From positions 1-46,171 of the forward strand of contig VDHG01000084.1 in NCBI GenBank assembly GCA_006228005.1: a stretch of 46,171 nt of DNA, read 5' to 3'. This DNA comes from Testudinibacter crocodili. Lineage in GTDB: Bacteria; Pseudomonadota; Gammaproteobacteria; Enterobacterales; Pasteurellaceae. Below the pieces are notes generated by a model. That model saw only the letters and a list, made by a program, of their open reading frames with translations, ran no database searches and was not told where the DNA came from. Within the stretch, counting starts at the first letter, position 1. Each line of letters opens with the position of its first letter. Below are positions 36,494-45,960 of the stretch, one piece after another. Position numbers and translations under genes: made by a program.

Positions 36494-36985
36494 ATGCACC
36501 TCTTAATCACAGGCAAAGGCGCAAAGATTATACTGTTGATCGTGACCGCACTTGCCTGTTTTTTGCCGTTAAAAAAAGTGTTTTGGGTAAGTGCTGCTGA
36601 GCGGCAATGTTATTTGGACAGTGCGGATTTTGAATTGCGGTGGCGTCACTCGGTGGAGCATCAATGGTGGCGTGAACACTATCGGCGCGATGGCAGTAGC
36701 ATTCTACTTGATCAAAGCTTATTCCAAACCTTTGGTGCCGGTACCCCGTCACAGGGAGAGCTGCTGCCGACAACGCATGACTATATCGGCTATCGGCAGC
36801 ATATTTATTTGCATGAAATTAATTGGGTGGTCTCTAACAATATGCAGGGCAGCCTAAGTACGCAACGATACAATATAGCATTATATCAATTAGTTCCGGA
36901 TTACACGGTGGTTCGGATAGCACCTTCTCGGATGGCATTGATTGATTTTTTATGGGGGACGTCGTGTTATGACTGGGCAAGTTAG
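36494..36985 (+). CDS. DUF1850 domain protein of the TRAP operon
   Basis: A 163-residue protein with one N-terminal membrane segment (about 10-32) and a probable periplasmic remainder. The pattern FELRWRHSVEHQWWREHYR and the later LLDQSLFQTFGAGTPS match DUF1850, a family nearly always found beside TAXI-TRAP genes. It starts six bases after the binding-protein stop, and its last 17 bases overlap the permease start. A role in assembly or substrate capture is plausible; nothing more is known. Confidence 0.85.
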   Translation: MHLLITGKGAKIILLIVTALACFLPLKKVFWVSAAERQCYLDSADFELRWRHSVEHQWWREHYRRDGSSILLDQSLFQTFGAGTPSQGELLPTTHDYIGYRQHIYLHEINWVVSNNMQGSLSTQRYNIALYQLVPDYTVVRIAPSRMALIDFLWGTSCYDWAS

Positions 36986-38960
36986 CCAAAATGCGGCTAC
37001 ATTAGGTAGCAAAGAGCAGCAGATTTTAGAGAAATATGATCGTGAGTCGGTGACCCGACAGTTAAAGTGCGGTTGGAGTAAGCAATTGATCAGCCTGCTG
37101 GCAGTTTTTTATTCTTTATTTCACCTTTATATCACCTTTTATCCGATGCCAACGCTGCTACAGCGAGCGATTCACGTTGCGGTCGGTTGTGCGCTGATTT
37201 TTTTGATTTATCCGGCAGGCAAAAGCAGCCGTCGTGATCAAGTGGCGTGGTATGAATGGCTGTGGGTTGTTGCGGCACTAGCTGGTGCCGGATATTTAAT
37301 GTATCAATATCAAGCGATTATGACGGTGCGTGGCGGTATTCCTAGTACGGAAGACATTATTTTTGCCATTTTGACCGTGATTGTGGTGCTGGAAGCAGCA
37401 CGGCGGATCACCGGCTGGGTGTTGGTGATTTTTGCGTTGATTTTTCTGCTTTACCCGTTCATCAGCTCAATGGATTTTATGCCGGATCGGCTACTGACCC
37501 GCTATTATGATATCGGTGATATTTTTGGTCAGCTTTATCTGAAAACCGAAGGAATTTACTCTTCGGCTACCGGTGCTTCGGTGACGTTTATCTTCCTGTT
37601 TATCCTATTTGGGGCGTTTTTGGGCAAATCAGGTATGGGGCAATTGTTTAATGATTTAGCGCTGGCGATTGCCGGTGATAAGCAGGGCGGACCGGCAAAA
37701 GTAGCAGTGATTTCCAGCGGTTTTATGGGCAGTATCAACGGTGCTGCGGTGGCGAATGTGGTCAGTACCGGGGCGTTTACGATCCCACTGATGAAAAAGA
37801 TTGGCTATCACAAAAATTTTGCCGGGGCGGTTGAAGCCAGTGCTTCGGTCGGCGGACAAATCTTACCGCCGATTATGGGGGCGAGTGCGTTTATTATGGC
37901 AGAAACCACGGGTGTCAGCTACGGTACAATTGCGTTAGCTGCTCTGTTTCCAGCGTTGCTGTATTATATCGGGGTGATTGCTCAAGTGCATTTTCGTGCC
38001 GGAAAACGTAATTTAAAAGGGCTTTCCAAAGATCAATTACCACAGCTGAAAGCCGTGATGAAAGCACGCGGGCATATGCTGCTGCCGATTTTTGCCCTAG
38101 TCTATTTCCTGATTCAATCGGTACCCATCGGTTATGCAGCGACCTATACTATCGGCATCACGGTATTAGTCAGCCAATTGCGCCAAGAGACCCGAATGGG
38201 GCTGAAAGATATTTGGGCGGCATTGGAAGACGGTGCAAAACAGGCACTGCCGGTGATGGCGGCTTGTGCGGTGGTCGGAATCGTGATCGGCGTGGTCAAT
38301 CTGACCAGTTTCGGCACGGTGATGACCTCCTCGATTGTGACCTTAGGGGCTGGCTCATTATTACTGACCTTGATTTTAACCATGCTGGCATCGATGGTGT
38401 TAGGCATGGGGTTGCCGTCGATTCCGGCATATATCATCACCGCCACTATGGCGGCGCCAGCATTGGCAGTGTTTGATGTGCCGGTATTGGTGGCGCACAT
38501 GTTTGTGTTCTATTTTGGTATTTTCGCCAATATTACCCCACCGGTTGCGCTAGCCGCCTTTGCCGGTGCCGGGATTGCCGGCGGCGACCCGATGAAAACC
38601 GGTTGGCAGTCGTTGCGTTTGGCATTGGCGGGATTTATTGTGCCGTTTATGTTTGTGTATAACCCGAATATGCTGATGATCGATGTCACCGATGTTGCTG
38701 TAACCGCTCGCACTTTCCCGCTACCGGATATTTGGGTGATTGTCAGTGTAGTAGCGACTGGCATCATTGGGGTGCTGGGCTTATCGGCCGCAGTCGAAGG
38801 TTATTTCAAAAACCCGATCGTAAGCTGGCAGCGGATAATTCTGGCTGCGGGATCTCTAATGTTGATCGTACCGGAGCCTATCACCGATTTAATCGGGGTG
38901 GTGATCGTCGGTTTTATGGTGTGGTTGAATTACCGCAGTATTCAACAACAGTCATCATAA
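36969..38960 (+). CDS. TRAP transporter fused permease (DctQM type)
   Basis: Inner-membrane permease of 663 residues combining small (4-helix) and large (12-helix) TRAP subunits, driven by a sodium or proton gradient. The large-subunit blocks are clear: NGAAVANVVSTGAFTIPLMK, GGQILPPIMGASAFIMAE and the LGMGLPSIPAYIITATMAAPAL segment. The frame opens at 36942, but GGGGGA (36954-36959) and family length support ATG 36969, overlapping the DUF1850 gene by 17 bases. C-terminal helices (GIIGVLGLSAAVEGYF and after) complete it. The operon ends at an inverted uptake-signal terminator. Confidence 0.92.
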   Translation: MTGQVSQNAATLGSKEQQILEKYDRESVTRQLKCGWSKQLISLLAVFYSLFHLYITFYPMPTLLQRAIHVAVGCALIFLIYPAGKSSRRDQVAWYEWLWVVAALAGAGYLMYQYQAIMTVRGGIPSTEDIIFAILTVIVVLEAARRITGWVLVIFALIFLLYPFISSMDFMPDRLLTRYYDIGDIFGQLYLKTEGIYSSATGASVTFIFLFILFGAFLGKSGMGQLFNDLALAIAGDKQGGPAKVAVISSGFMGSINGAAVANVVSTGAFTIPLMKKIGYHKNFAGAVEASASVGGQILPPIMGASAFIMAETTGVSYGTIALAALFPALLYYIGVIAQVHFRAGKRNLKGLSKDQLPQLKAVMKARGHMLLPIFALVYFLIQSVPIGYAATYTIGITVLVSQLRQETRMGLKDIWAALEDGAKQALPVMAACAVVGIVIGVVNLTSFGTVMTSSIVTLGAGSLLLTLILTMLASMVLGMGLPSIPAYIITATMAAPALAVFDVPVLVAHMFVFYFGIFANITPPVALAAFAGAGIAGGDPMKTGWQSLRLALAGFIVPFMFVYNPNMLMIDVTDVAVTARTFPLPDIWVIVSVVATGIIGVLGLSAAVEGYFKNPIVSWQRIILAAGSLMLIVPEPITDLIGVVIVGFMVWLNYRSIQQQSS

Positions 38961-38987
38961 GATTGCGCCACTGACTATTTTCAGCAC

Positions 38988-39020
38988 AAGTGCGGTTTGG
39001 CAGACCGCACTTTTGTTTTT
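38988..39020 (+). terminator. Inverted uptake-signal terminator after TRAP operon
   Basis: AAGTGCGGT (38988-38996) pairs with ACCGCACTT (39004-39012), followed by TTGTTTTT, 28 bases after the permease stop. Confidence 0.9.
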
Positions 39021-39094
39021 ACCAGTTATTTTTCTACTGCTTTTTTTCTTATTTCACGGCATAATTCCGATATGATTTTGTTTTAAGGAAATTT

Positions 39095-39721
39095 ATGCAA
39101 AAAGGTCATCTTTATATTGTATCGGCGCCAAGTGGGGCGGGAAAGTCGTCGCTGATTTCAGCATTGCTGCAACAACTTCCTCCCGGCAAAGCACGGGTTT
39201 CGGTGTCGCATACCACCCGCCAACCACGCCCCGGTGAGCAGCATGGCACACATTATTATTTTAGTGGTATGGACGAATTTGAAAACTTGATTGCACAAGG
39301 GCTGTTTTTGGAATACGCCAATGTGTTCGGCAATTACTACGGCACATCGATTCCGATGATCGAGCAAAATTTAGCACAGGGTATTGATGTATTTTTAGAC
39401 ATTGACTGGCAAGGCGCACAGCAAGTGCGGTCAAAAATGCCGAACTGTAAAAGCATTTTTATTTTGCCGCCGTCTTTGCAAGAGCTGGAACGACGCTTGG
39501 TCGGGCGCGGACAGGATTCTGCTGCAGTGATTGCCAAGCGTATGGCGAAGGCGATCAGCGAGATGGAACATTATCACGAGTATGATTACTTGATTATTAA
39601 TGATAATTTTGAGGATTCCGTCGAAGAGATCAAGGCAATTTTGCTGGCGGAAAAGGTCAGCCTGAAAGCGCAGCAGCAAAATCACCAATTATTAATTCAG
39701 CAATTACTGGCGAAATCATAG
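39095..39721 (+). CDS. gmk: Guanylate kinase
   Basis: Phosphorylates GMP to GDP with ATP. It has 208 residues. The P-loop [11 protein letters not shown], the GMP-binding [12 protein letters not shown] and [10 protein letters not shown] motifs, and the lid [14 protein letters not shown] are intact. TAAGGAAATTT precedes the ATG. It is first in a gmk-rpoZ-spoT-recG run, conserved with E. coli, which links guanine nucleotide supply to ppGpp turnover. Confidence 0.97.
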   Translation: MQKGHLYIVSAPSGAGKSSLISALLQQLPPGKARVSVSHTTRQPRPGEQHGTHYYFSGMDEFENLIAQGLFLEYANVFGNYYGTSIPMIEQNLAQGIDVFLDIDWQGAQQVRSKMPNCKSIFILPPSLQELERRLVGRGQDSAAVIAKRMAKAISEMEHYHEYDYLIINDNFEDSVEEIKAILLAEKVSLKAQQQNHQLLIQQLLAKS

Positions 39722-39802
39722 CAGCTTTAGTATCATATAACGTTTTTAACAATAAATTCGCCCGGCAACTATTCAGGGCATTCGATCAGTGGAGAAAGAA
39801 TT

Positions 39803-40087
39803 ATGGCACGAGTGACAGTGCAAGATGCAGTAGAAAAAATCGGTAACCGTTTTGATTTGATTTTGACGGCTTCCCGTCGTGCAAGACAATTACAGTCTAA
39901 TGTGCGTGAGCCGTTGGTTGAGCCTGAAAATGATAAGCCGACCGTGATTGCCTTGCGAGAAATCGAAAAAGGCTTGATCAATAATGAGATTATGGACAAA
40001 CAAGATCGTTTTGAACAATTGGAACAAGAAACAGCTGAAATCCATGCGGTTTCGCTCCTGTCTGATTCCACGCCAACCGCACTTTAA
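39803..40087 (+). CDS. rpoZ: RNA polymerase omega subunit
   Basis: Small RNA polymerase subunit of 94 residues that helps assemble the beta-prime subunit and forms part of one ppGpp site. The N terminus [28 protein letters not shown] is typical of the family, as is [27 protein letters not shown] precedes the ATG. An uptake signal overlaps the stop codon region. It lies between gmk and spoT. Confidence 0.97.
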   Translation: MARVTVQDAVEKIGNRFDLILTASRRARQLQSNVREPLVEPENDKPTVIALREIEKGLINNEIMDKQDRFEQLEQETAEIHAVSLLSDSTPTAL

Positions 40088-40135
40088 GAGAGTTTGTTGC
40101 AGTTTGTTAATCCTTAATTAACGGGCAGGTGTCAT

Positions 40136-42268
40136 TTGTATCTATTCGAAAGCTTAAATCGCATCATTGAAGGCTATTTGCCGCCGGAACAGATTGAGTT
40201 GGTCAAGCAGGCATATGTTGTTGCCCGTGATGCCCACGAGGGCGTGACTCGCTCCAGCGGCGAGCCGTATATTACCCACCCTGTGGCGGTGGCGTCGATT
40301 ATCGCCGAGATGAAATTGGATCATGAAGCGGTGATGGCGGCGTTGCTGCATGATGTGATCGAAGATACGCCTTACACCGAAGAACAACTGACCCAATCAT
40401 TTGGGCGTAGTGTGGCGGAGATCGTCGAAGGCGTTTCGAAGCTGGATAAACTGAAATTCAGAACCCGCAAAGAAGCCGAAACCGAAAATTTCCGCAAAAT
40501 GATCTTGGCGATGACTAAAGATATTCGGGTAGTATTGATCAAACTCGCCGACCGCACTCACAATATGCGAACGTTGGGATCATTGCGTCCCGATAAGCGG
40601 CGCCGTATCGCCAAAGAGACCTTGGAAATCTACAGTCCGCTGGCACATCGCTTGGGGATCGAACACATTAAAAACGAATTGGAAGATCTCGGCTTTGAGG
40701 CATTGCATCCCAATCGTTATCAAGTGCTGCAAAAAGTGATCCAAGCTGCGCGTGGCAACCGCAAAGAGATGATTCAGCGAATCGCGGACGAAATCAAAGG
40801 ACGCTTGGACGATGTCGGTATTCAGGCGCGGGTGTTTGGACGTGAGAAACATCTGTATTCGATCTACCAGAAAATGCGCTTAAAAGAGCAGCGTTTTCAC
40901 TCGATTATGGATATTTATGCCTTTCGATCGATCGTACATGACGTGGACACCTGCTACCGTGTGCTTGGGCAGATGCACGGTTTGTATAAACCGCGCCCGG
41001 GGCGGGTGAAAGACTATATTGCCATTCCGAAAGCCAATGGTTACCAATCGCTGCACACCTCAATGATTGGACCGCACGGCGTGCCGGTCGAAGTGCAGAT
41101 TCGTACTGAAGATATGGATCAAATGGCGGAAATGGGGGTAGCGGCACACTGGGCATATAAACAAGGTAGCGAAGTTAAAAATACCACCGCGCAAATCCGC
41201 GCCCAGCGTTGGCTACAAAGTTTGATTGAATTGCAGCAAAGTTCCGGTAACTCGTTGGAATTTATCGAAAGCGTAAAATCCGATATGTTCCCAGACGAGA
41301 TTTATGTGTTTACGCCGAAAGGACGGATCGTCGAACTGCCGACTGGAGCAACTGCGATTGATTTTGCCTATGCGGTGCATTCCGATATCGGGCAAACCTG
41401 CATTGGTGCCCGAGTTGATCGCGTGCCGTATCCGCTGTCGCAACCATTGGAAAGTGGGCAAACGGTGGAAGTGATCACCGCACCATCCGCTCGTCCAAGT
41501 GCGGGTTGGTTGAATTTTGTGGTCACCGCCAAAGCACGTTCTAAAATCCGCCAGACCTTAAAAAGCTTGCGCCGTGACGAGTCGGTAGTGCTGGGCAAAC
41601 GCCAGTTAATCCATTCACTTTCGCCATATAAATTAGATGATATCGATCAGCTGCGGCTGCAGCGCATGCTGGCGGAAATGAAGCTGGATACGTTTGATGA
41701 TTTATTAGCGGAAATCGGTCTGGGTAATCATATGAGTGCGGTAATTGCACATGCGCTACTCGGCGAAAAAATTGCGATTGATACCGACGGTATTCCGAAT
41801 AATCAACGTGATTCGAATAACTTGGTAATTAAAGGGGCAGAAGGTCTGTTGACCAGCTGCGCCAAATGTTGCCATCCGGTGCCGGGTGATCCGATTATTG
41901 CTTTTGTCAGCCCTGGCAAAGGATTGGTGGTACACCACGCGTCCTGCTCTAATATCGTGCGTGAGAGCCAAAACCAACCGGAACATTTTACCTCGGTCGA
42001 GTGGGAAAAAAGTGAAAATACGGCAGAATTTGATGCGGAATTGCGGATTGAAGTGGTTAATAAGCAAGGTATTCTGGCCAATTTGACGTCGGCAATCGCC
42101 ACCACTGGCAGCAATATCAAAAGTATTGTCACAGAAGAGCGTGAAGGGCGCGTCTATTTTGTTACACTGCTGATTGCAACGCACAACCTTACACAGCTTA
42201 ACAGTATCATCAAAAAACTCAGCTCGGTTTCTGGTGTGATTGAGATCGTTCGCAATATCAACGAGTAA
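40136..42268 (+). CDS. spoT: Bifunctional (p)ppGpp synthetase/hydrolase SpoT
   Basis: Makes and degrades the alarmone ppGpp, mainly as a hydrolase. It has 710 residues. The HD hydrolase domain (about 1-200) has the metal motif HDVIED. The synthetase-like domain has GREKHLYSIYQKM and RVKDYIAIPKANGYQSLHTSM. A TGS domain (around 385-450, PDEIYVFTPKGRIVELPTGAT), a cysteine-containing segment with CCHPVPGD, and a C-terminal ACT domain follow. The start is a TTG at 40136 with CAGGTG upstream; E. coli spoT also starts with TTG, and the translated N terminus MYLFESLN agrees, so the weak codon is likely real. Confidence 0.95.
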   Translation: MYLFESLNRIIEGYLPPEQIELVKQAYVVARDAHEGVTRSSGEPYITHPVAVASIIAEMKLDHEAVMAALLHDVIEDTPYTEEQLTQSFGRSVAEIVEGVSKLDKLKFRTRKEAETENFRKMILAMTKDIRVVLIKLADRTHNMRTLGSLRPDKRRRIAKETLEIYSPLAHRLGIEHIKNELEDLGFEALHPNRYQVLQKVIQAARGNRKEMIQRIADEIKGRLDDVGIQARVFGREKHLYSIYQKMRLKEQRFHSIMDIYAFRSIVHDVDTCYRVLGQMHGLYKPRPGRVKDYIAIPKANGYQSLHTSMIGPHGVPVEVQIRTEDMDQMAEMGVAAHWAYKQGSEVKNTTAQIRAQRWLQSLIELQQSSGNSLEFIESVKSDMFPDEIYVFTPKGRIVELPTGATAIDFAYAVHSDIGQTCIGARVDRVPYPLSQPLESGQTVEVITAPSARPSAGWLNFVVTAKARSKIRQTLKSLRRDESVVLGKRQLIHSLSPYKLDDIDQLRLQRMLAEMKLDTFDDLLAEIGLGNHMSAVIAHALLGEKIAIDTDGIPNNQRDSNNLVIKGAEGLLTSCAKCCHPVPGDPIIAFVSPGKGLVVHHASCSNIVRESQNQPEHFTSVEWEKSENTAEFDAELRIEVVNKQGILANLTSAIATTGSNIKSIVTEEREGRVYFVTLLIATHNLTQLNSIIKKLSSVSGVIEIVRNINE

Positions 42269-42279
42269 GGCTGCATAAT

Positions 42280-44361
42280 ATGAAAGAGCAACTGCTGGAC
42301 GCTATTCCGCTTACCGCACTTGCCGGTGTCGGAGCAGCGGTTGCCGCCAAATTGGCGAAGATCAATATTAATAACGTACAAGATCTGCTGTTTCATCTTC
42401 CCAGCCGCTATGAAGACCGTACTCGGATGACGCCGCTGAGCGACATTCGCCCCGAAAGCTACGCCACCATTGAAGGCGTGGTGCAGAGCTGTGAGGTGAC
42501 TTTCGGCAAACGTCCGATTTTAACTATTACCCTATCGGACGGCTGCAGTAAAATCGGGTTACGCTTTTTTAATTTTAACGCTGGTATGAAAAACAGCCTG
42601 CAAAATGGCGTTCGGGTCAAAGCCTTCGGCGAAATTAAACGCGGGCGTTTTATGGCGGAAATGCATCATCCGCAATATCAAATTATTCGTAATGATCAGC
42701 CGTTGCAGTTGGAAGAAAATCTGACCCCGATTTACCCGACTACGGAAGGGCTGCGTCAGACCGCACTTCGCAATTTAACCGACCAGGCGTTAAAATTGTT
42801 GCAGAGCACGCCGGTCAACGAATTATTACCATTGCCATACAATCCGCATAAAATCAACCTGAAAGAGGCATTGATTTTTCTGCATCGACCACCGCCGACA
42901 ATCTCTTCCGAGCAACTGCAACAGGGCAACCATCCGGCACAATTACGGCTGATCTATGAAGAACTGCTGGCACATAATCTGGCGATACAAAAAAGCCGCA
43001 TCGAAACCCGTCGTTTAACGGCGCTCAGCCTGCATCAAAAAGCGACTTTGTTGCAAGATTTTTTAGCGCAGCTGCCGTTTAGTCCGACCACGGCACAACA
43101 ACGGGTGAGTGCCGAAATTGAGCAAGATTTAAGGCAACATGAACCGATGATGCGCTTGGTGCAGGGCGATGTTGGATCCGGCAAAACGCTGGTTGCGGCA
43201 CTGGCGGCGCTGGTGGCAATCGGCAATCAGAAACAGGTTGCACTGATGGCGCCGACCGAAATTCTGGCAGAACAGCATGCGCAAAATTTCCGCCGTTGGT
43301 TTGAACCTTTGGGAATTGAGGTCGGCTGGCTGGCGGGCAAAGTCAAAGGCAAAGCGCGGCAAACGGAGCTGGAGCGGATAAAGTGCGGTCAGGTAAAAAT
43401 GATTGTCGGTACCCATGCATTGTTTCAGGAAGAGGTTGAATTTCATGATTTGGCTCTGGTGATTATTGACGAACAGCACCGTTTTGGGGTACATCAACGT
43501 CTAATGTTGCGTGAAAAAGGGTTGAAAAACGGTTACTATCCACACCAATTAATTATGACCGCAACGCCAATTCCCAGAACCTTGGCGATGACGGTTTATG
43601 CAGATTTGGATACTTCGATTATTGATGAATTGCCGCCGGGACGGACCCCAATCCAAACGATTGTGGTATCGGAAGAACGACGTGATGAAATTGTGCGTCG
43701 TATCGATCAGGCATGTCATAATGAAAATCGTCAGGCATATTGGGTGTGTACCCTGATTGAAGAGTCGGAAGTGTTGGAAGCACAGGCGGCGGAAGCGATC
43801 ATGCAGGATCTACAGCGGGCGCTACCGCACTTAGCCATCGGCTTGGTACACGGACGAATGAAACCACAAGAAAAACAGCAAATTATGCAACAGTTTAAAG
43901 ACGGAGAGCTGAATTTGTTGGTGGCAACTACGGTGATTGAAGTCGGAGTGGATGTCCCCAATGCCAGCTTAATGATTATTGAAAATGCCGAACGCTTAGG
44001 ATTGTCGCAACTGCACCAACTGCGTGGACGGGTTGGGCGTGGCAATATCGACTCTTACTGTGTGCTGATGTATAAACCGCCGCTCGGCAAGGTTTCGCGT
44101 CAGCGTTTGCAAGTATTGCGTGACAGTCAGGACGGATTTGTAATTGCCGAAAAAGATTTGCAGATTCGTGGACCGGGCGAAGTGCTAGGCACGAAACAGA
44201 CCGGAATTGCCGAATTTAAAATTGCCAGCCTGATGCGTGATCGTAAACTGATCCCGTTGGTGCAACATAATGCACGTAAAATTATTGAAGAATATCCGAG
44301 CTGTGTCGATGGCTTGATTAAGCGCTGGCTAGATCAACGGACGATGTATGGCAATGCTTGA
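42280..44361 (+). CDS. recG: ATP-dependent DNA helicase RecG
   Basis: Branch-migrating helicase of 693 residues that regresses stalled forks and processes Holliday junctions. The N-terminal wedge (OB-fold) domain occupies about 1-200. Helicase motifs include the Walker A GDVGSGKT, DEQHRFGVHQR, MTATPIPRT, ATTVIEVGVDVPNA and RGRVGRG. It starts 11 bases after spoT, with an AAGGC site, and overlaps ubiC at its 3' end. Neighbouring spoT is the standard gammaproteobacterial arrangement. Length is typical for the family. Confidence 0.96.
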   Translation: MKEQLLDAIPLTALAGVGAAVAAKLAKININNVQDLLFHLPSRYEDRTRMTPLSDIRPESYATIEGVVQSCEVTFGKRPILTITLSDGCSKIGLRFFNFNAGMKNSLQNGVRVKAFGEIKRGRFMAEMHHPQYQIIRNDQPLQLEENLTPIYPTTEGLRQTALRNLTDQALKLLQSTPVNELLPLPYNPHKINLKEALIFLHRPPPTISSEQLQQGNHPAQLRLIYEELLAHNLAIQKSRIETRRLTALSLHQKATLLQDFLAQLPFSPTTAQQRVSAEIEQDLRQHEPMMRLVQGDVGSGKTLVAALAALVAIGNQKQVALMAPTEILAEQHAQNFRRWFEPLGIEVGWLAGKVKGKARQTELERIKCGQVKMIVGTHALFQEEVEFHDLALVIIDEQHRFGVHQRLMLREKGLKNGYYPHQLIMTATPIPRTLAMTVYADLDTSIIDELPPGRTPIQTIVVSEERRDEIVRRIDQACHNENRQAYWVCTLIEESEVLEAQAAEAIMQDLQRALPHLAIGLVHGRMKPQEKQQIMQQFKDGELNLLVATTVIEVGVDVPNASLMIIENAERLGLSQLHQLRGRVGRGNIDSYCVLMYKPPLGKVSRQRLQVLRDSQDGFVIAEKDLQIRGPGEVLGTKQTGIAEFKIASLMRDRKLIPLVQHNARKIIEEYPSCVDGLIKRWLDQRTMYGNA

Positions 44362-44893
44362 TTTGGTGCAACAATACCGCACTTTAATTCAAAGTGCGGT
44401 CTGGCAAGATGAAGCAGTGATCGTACCATTAACCATTGCCGAACAGGAGTGGCTGTTGTGTTCTGATTCGCTGACAGCAAAGCTGAAAGCAAAGTGTCAG
44501 CAATTTGAGGTCGAATTGTTATCTCAAAACTGGCAGCAAGATTTAGCAAAAAGTGAAAGTGCGGTTTTGCCGGCAGATCAATCATATTTAATTCGTGAAG
44601 TGTTTTTGCATGGTGATCGGCAACGTTGGGTGTTCGCCCGCACTGTGATCCCGCAGCAGCTTTGCCGCCAATTTCCGCAATTAATACAATTGGGAGCAAA
44701 GCCGTTAGGTGAATTTCTGTTCGAGCAACAGCTCGGGCGTAGCGGATTACAATGGAGCAAAAGCAAAAATTTATCCGCCAGGCGCTCTTTGTTTTACGTC
44801 CAAACCGGTGGTGAAACCAATATTGCTAAGCCAGCATTGGGATTGTTGGTGACAGAGCTGTTTTTACAGGATTTTGGTTATTTATATGAATGA
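44348..44893 (+). CDS. ubiC: Chorismate--pyruvate lyase
   Basis: Removes pyruvate from chorismate to give 4-hydroxybenzoate, the first step of ubiquinone synthesis. The protein has 181 residues. The conserved YLIREVFLHGDRQRWVFARTVIP block and the arginine plus glutamate-bearing LGEFLF segment mark the family. The ATG at 44348 lies inside recG (14 bases overlap); a second ATG two codons on (44354) is also possible, and neither has a strong ribosome site. A facing uptake-signal hairpin lies at codons 10-18. UbiC near recG differs from the usual ubiC-ubiA order. Confidence 0.85.
   Translation: MAMLDLVQQYRTLIQSAVWQDEAVIVPLTIAEQEWLLCSDSLTAKLKAKCQQFEVELLSQNWQQDLAKSESAVLPADQSYLIREVFLHGDRQRWVFARTVIPQQLCRQFPQLIQLGAKPLGEFLFEQQLGRSGLQWSKSKNLSARRSLFYVQTGGETNIAKPALGLLVTELFLQDFGYLYE
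44376..44400. repeat. Uptake-signal hairpin inside the ubiC 5' end
   Basis: ACCGCACTTT (44376-44385) and AAAGTGCGGT (44391-44400) form a perfect 10-base stem with a 5-base loop inside the coding region, about 28 bases after the start codon. No T-run follows. It could slow or stop transcription from recG into ubiC, or hide translation initiation. Confidence 0.8.
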
Positions 44894-45713
44894 AGCAACA
44901 AAATTACCCACTATTTTAGTATTTGATTCTGGTGTCGGCGGACTGACGGTTTACCATGAAATCAAGCAATTACTGCCGAATAACCACTATTTTTATTGTT
45001 TGGATAATGCATTTTTTCCGTACTCAGAAAAAACCGAACAGCAGATTATTGACCGCACTTTGTTGATTTGTCGCAAATTGGTTGAACAATACCCGATAGA
45101 TTTGGTGGTGATTGCTTGCAACACAGCGAGTACCGTGGTGCTGCCGACATTACGCCAACATTTGCCGCCACATATCAGTATTGTCGGCACCGTACCGGCA
45201 ATAAAACCGGCAGCAAAAATTTCACAAACTAAACATATCGGGCTGTTGGCAACTAAAGGTACGGTGAAACGCGCTTATACCGAAGCGTTGATCAAGGCTT
45301 ATGCCACAGATTGCCAAGTGGAAAAAATAGGTACTACCGAATTGGTGGAGTTGGCTGAAAACAAATTGCGCGGTGATTCGGTGGATTTGGGTAAATTGCG
45401 TAATATCATCAAACCATGGATTGAACTGAAACAGTTGGATACGGTGATTTGGGGCTGTACACATTTCCCCCTACTAGAAAATGAACTGAAACTTTGTTTA
45501 CCACATGTAAAATATTTTGTTGATTCGGGGAAAGCAGTTGCGAAGCGGGTCACATTTTTGCTGGAAGAAAAAGCCTATACTACAACAGCAACAGCAGAAG
45601 TGAACGATAATCTACAAAATCTTATTTTTGCAACCGCAACCATCGAAAATATTTTCGGATTTAATAACATGATGCAACGTTACGGTTTCAGTGAACTAAA
45701 ATATCTTGACTAA
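44886..45713 (+). CDS. murI: Glutamate racemase
   Basis: Makes D-glutamate for peptidoglycan from L-glutamate. It has 275 residues. The catalytic cysteines are in VIACNTAS and WGCTHFPLLE, and the N-terminal FDSGVGGLTV block is intact. An upstream TTG (44874) adds four codons, but ATG 44886 overlaps the ubiC stop (ATGAATGA), so translation is probably coupled. It precedes the rRNA operon, as in E. coli where murI lies upstream of rrnB. The C terminus has a longer tail after the ligand-binding core, seen in Haemophilus proteins too. Confidence 0.95.
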   Translation: MNEATKLPTILVFDSGVGGLTVYHEIKQLLPNNHYFYCLDNAFFPYSEKTEQQIIDRTLLICRKLVEQYPIDLVVIACNTASTVVLPTLRQHLPPHISIVGTVPAIKPAAKISQTKHIGLLATKGTVKRAYTEALIKAYATDCQVEKIGTTELVELAENKLRGDSVDLGKLRNIIKPWIELKQLDTVIWGCTHFPLLENELKLCLPHVKYFVDSGKAVAKRVTFLLEEKAYTTTATAEVNDNLQNLIFATATIENIFGFNNMMQRYGFSELKYLD

Positions 45714-45824
45714 ATGCTGGTATATAAAAAGCGCTAAAATAGCGAATAAAATAAACAGTTTGTTCAATTAGTTACCAGATGAACTACTTTTTTTTAAAAA
45801 GATCCCTTTTTTGGAAAAAAGATC

Positions 45825-45852
45825 TTGCGAAAAAATATAAGCCCCCTATAAT
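45825..45852 (+). promoter_or_regulatory. rRNA operon promoter P1
   Basis: TTGCGA (45825-45830) and TATAAT (45847-45852) with a 16-base spacer, a GC-rich discriminator (GCGCACCC) and an AT-rich UP-like region upstream. The block CCCTATAATGCGC strongly resembles E. coli rrn P1, which is sensitive to ppGpp. Confidence 0.85.
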
Positions 45853-45928
45853 GCGCACCCACTGACGACGACAATGTGAATACATGGCTTAAGTCAGAAA
45901 ATTTTAGCAAAAAGTTTGCAAAAACTGC

Positions 45929-45956
45929 TTGACGAAAAATAAGGATTCGGTAGAAT
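45929..45956 (+). promoter_or_regulatory. rRNA operon promoter P2
   Basis: TTGACG (45929-45934) and TAGAAT (45951-45956) with a 16-base spacer, about 104 bases downstream of P1, as in tandem rRNA promoters. Confidence 0.75.
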
Positions 45957-45960
45957 ATCA

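Noticed and set aside
45817-45824. GATC-flanked A/T palindrome before rRNA P1 as murI terminator
   Set aside because: The loop would be two bases and the T-run is part of the stem; it more likely acts as an AT-rich UP region.
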